Below the pieces are notes generated by a model that worked only from the letters and a program-made list of their open reading frames with translations, ran no database searches and was not told the DNA's origin. DNA of 47,603 bases from Pedobacter sp. V48 (GTDB taxonomy: Bacteria; Bacteroidota; Bacteroidia; Sphingobacteriales; Sphingobacteriaceae), in assembly GCF_000523515.1 (NCBI RefSeq), contig NZ_AWRU01000032.1, positions 364,825-412,427 on the forward strand, given 5' to 3'. The translations under genes were made by a program, and so were the position numbers. Of the stretch, positions 46,066 to 47,603 are shown one piece after another (position 1 is the first letter of the stretch; each line of letters starts with the position of its first letter).

Positions 46066-47418
46066 ATGAAGAAAACTGTAGTAATAGATGTTGTTGGCTT
46101 ATCCTCGAACCTTATTGGCAAGCATACCCCCTTTCTAGAGCAATATATAAAAGATAAAAACCTTGGAGCAATAGCACCAATGTTACCGGCAGTAACTACC
46201 AGTGTACAATCAACTTATTTAACAGGAAAACAGCCAACAGAACATGGTGTTGTCGGGAACGGATGGTACGACCATATGGATTCGGAAATCAAATTCTGGA
46301 AGCAATCAAACAAGCTTGTACTTGCAGAGAAGATCTGGGACAAAGCAAAAAAAGAAGACCCTGATTTTACCTGCGCCAATATGTTCTGGTGGTACAACAT
46401 GTATTCAAATGCTGACTACAGTGTAACTCCACGTCCAAATTATTTAGCTGATGGCAGAAAACTTCCTGATTGCTATTCGGAACCTGCAGAACTACGCGAT
46501 ATTTTACAGGATAAATTAGGTCAGTTTCCGCTTTTTCAATTTTGGGGACCAGGTGCAAATATAAAATCTAGCCGATGGATTGCTGATGCATCTATGATTA
46601 CCGAGGATCTTTACAATCCTACCCTTACCTTAATATATTTGCCACATCTGGATTATTGTTTACAAAAATTCGGTAGCGACTTTGATAAAATCAGTAAGGA
46701 GCTTGGTGAGATAGATGAATTGATAAAGGATCTGGTAACATTTTATGAAAAAAAAGCAGCCAATATTATTATTCTATCCGAATACGGTATTGTTCCGGTA
46801 AGCAAACCGATTCACTTAAACAGAATTTTTAGAGAAAACGGACTGTTACAGATTCGTATAGAGCGAGGTTTGGAATTATTAGATGCGGGGGCTTCTAAAG
46901 CATTTGTGGTTGCGGATCATCAGATTGCACATATTTACATCAATGATCCAACAGTAACCGACCAGGTAAAAACTATTCTTGAAAACACTCCTGGCATTGC
47001 TATGGTTTTAGATAAAGAAGGCAAAAAGAAATACGGAATGGACCATGAAAGGGCCGGCGACTTTGTATTGGTTGCTGAACCTGCAAGCTGGTTTACCTAT
47101 TATTTCTGGCTTGACGACGCAAAAGCTCCTGATTATGCCAGGTGTGTAGATATTCATAAAAAACCAGGATATGACCCTGTTGAAATGTTCATGTCTTCTA
47201 AACCGCGTGCGGCATACAAACTATTAAGAAAAAAGGCAGGTTTCCGTTATGTAATGGATGTTATTCCATTGGATGCCACCTTAATTAAGGGTTCGCATGG
47301 CAGCATCAACACCCCTGCGGAGTTTCATCCTGTTTTAATTACAGATCAAAAGCTAAACAACAGCAATGTACAGGCGACGGAAATTCATGATTTGATCTGG
47401 AAAGCGCTAAAGAGGTAA
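46066..47418 (+). CDS. eboF: Alkaline phosphatase/phosphodiesterase-family protein EboF
   Basis: A 450-residue member of the nucleotide pyrophosphatase/PhnA-type alkaline phosphatase superfamily. The nucleophile Thr lies in PAVTTSVQSTYLTGKQPTEH, a ligand Asp in LPHLDYCLQ, and late His in GSHGSIN and AEFHPVLIT. The usual S-D-H-G ligand motif reads SEYG here, so the second metal site may be altered. There is no signal peptide, so it appears cytosolic. It is the last gene of the ebo run. Confidence 0.85.
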   Translation: MKKTVVIDVVGLSSNLIGKHTPFLEQYIKDKNLGAIAPMLPAVTTSVQSTYLTGKQPTEHGVVGNGWYDHMDSEIKFWKQSNKLVLAEKIWDKAKKEDPDFTCANMFWWYNMYSNADYSVTPRPNYLADGRKLPDCYSEPAELRDILQDKLGQFPLFQFWGPGANIKSSRWIADASMITEDLYNPTLTLIYLPHLDYCLQKFGSDFDKISKELGEIDELIKDLVTFYEKKAANIIILSEYGIVPVSKPIHLNRIFRENGLLQIRIERGLELLDAGASKAFVVADHQIAHIYINDPTVTDQVKTILENTPGIAMVLDKEGKKKYGMDHERAGDFVLVAEPASWFTYYFWLDDAKAPDYARCVDIHKKPGYDPVEMFMSSKPRAAYKLLRKKAGFRYVMDVIPLDATLIKGSHGSINTPAEFHPVLITDQKLNNSNVQATEIHDLIWKALKR

Positions 47419-47491
47419 TTCTATAGGGTTACCAACTTATTTCTATTCTTATTACATTTGGTTCAAACACACAACATACAAATGAACCACT

Positions 47492-47603
47492 ATGGACTCA
47501 AGAAGAGACTTTCTTAAAAAAGCTGCCCTATTGTCTGGGGCAGTGGGTTTACCCAATGTAATTCCTATGTCTATCCAAAAGGCAATGGCAATTGAAGCAG
47601 ATC
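47492..47603 (+). CDS. Tat-exported protein, probable phosphocholine-specific phospholipase C (partial)
   Basis: Only the first 37 codons are in the window. They encode a twin-arginine signal: MDSRRDFLKKAALLSGAVGL, then a SIQKAMAIEAD segment. This start is typical of Bacteroidota phospholipases C of the phosphocholine-specific family. An overlapping ATG at 47482 opens a frame that stops within 12 codons and was not used. The assignment rests on the signal region alone. Confidence 0.65.
   Translation, partial: MDSRRDFLKKAALLSGAVGLPNVIPMSIQKAMAIEAD

Noticed and set aside
1..47603. CRISPR array, tRNA or rRNA genes
   Set aside because: No regularly spaced direct repeats, no tRNA-like T-arm plus acceptor pairing, and no rRNA-like sequence was seen by eye; a computed scan would be needed to exclude a single tRNA.

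Overview
The window is chromosomal DNA of a Bacteroidota bacterium, most likely a Sphingobacteriaceae member close to Pedobacter. This is inferred from a SusC/SusD pair with a FecI/FecR-type sigma/anti-sigma switch, a long Bacteroidota-style signal peptidase I, AT-rich coding, and many short lipoprotein or secretion signals. Nothing was searched against a database; all family calls are by eye.

Layout. (1) 1-2.7 kb: small genes typical of integrative or plasmid-like elements, including a DUF932 protein. (2) 2.7-12.5 kb: an accessory block resembling a defence island. It holds an AlbA/Schlafen-type protein with a downstream gene encoding a protein with C-terminal hydrophobic segments, a KAP-like P-loop NTPase facing a protein with a HEPN-type R-x4-H motif, a lipoprotein-like alpha/beta hydrolase, and a SIR2-domain protein with a long unrecognised C-terminus. 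A decayed LytTR fragment lies at the edge. (3) 12.7-24.8 kb, minus strand: a complete glycan-utilization locus in the order ECF sigma, FecR anti-sigma, SusC, SusD, GH59 galactocerebrosidase-like enzyme, GH95 alpha-fucosidase-like enzyme, ended by a clear hairpin. (4) 24.8-34.9 kb: mixed genes (GNAT acetyltransferase with a Cys-rich mini-protein, signal peptidase I, secreted HExxH protein, TlpA-like thioredoxin, class C beta-lactamase-like hydrolase, membrane AraC regulator), with several decayed fragments including a diverged 150-bp repeat pair. (5) 34.9-40.5 kb: HHxxxDG acyltransferase, small lipoprotein, AraC regulator, ankyrin protein, amidohydrolase, beta-propeller protein. (6) 40.7-47.4 kb: a TMEM220-like membrane gene followed by a compact eboA-B-C-D-E-F operon, known in cyanobacteria and some other bacteria for moving or processing a secondary metabolite to the periplasm. 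A Tat-exported protein, probably phosphocholine-specific phospholipase C, starts at the right edge.

How they fit together. In the glycan locus, substrate arriving at the SusC N-terminal STN domain is expected to release the sigma factor through FecR and switch on susCD and the two glycosidases, giving uptake and trimming of a galactose/fucose-containing glycan or glycolipid. The ebo genes overlap or nearly touch and look like one transcript making or routing a prenylated/cyclitol-type product of unknown identity. The most promising undescribed material is the 2.7-12 kb block and the ebo operon with its extra membrane gene.
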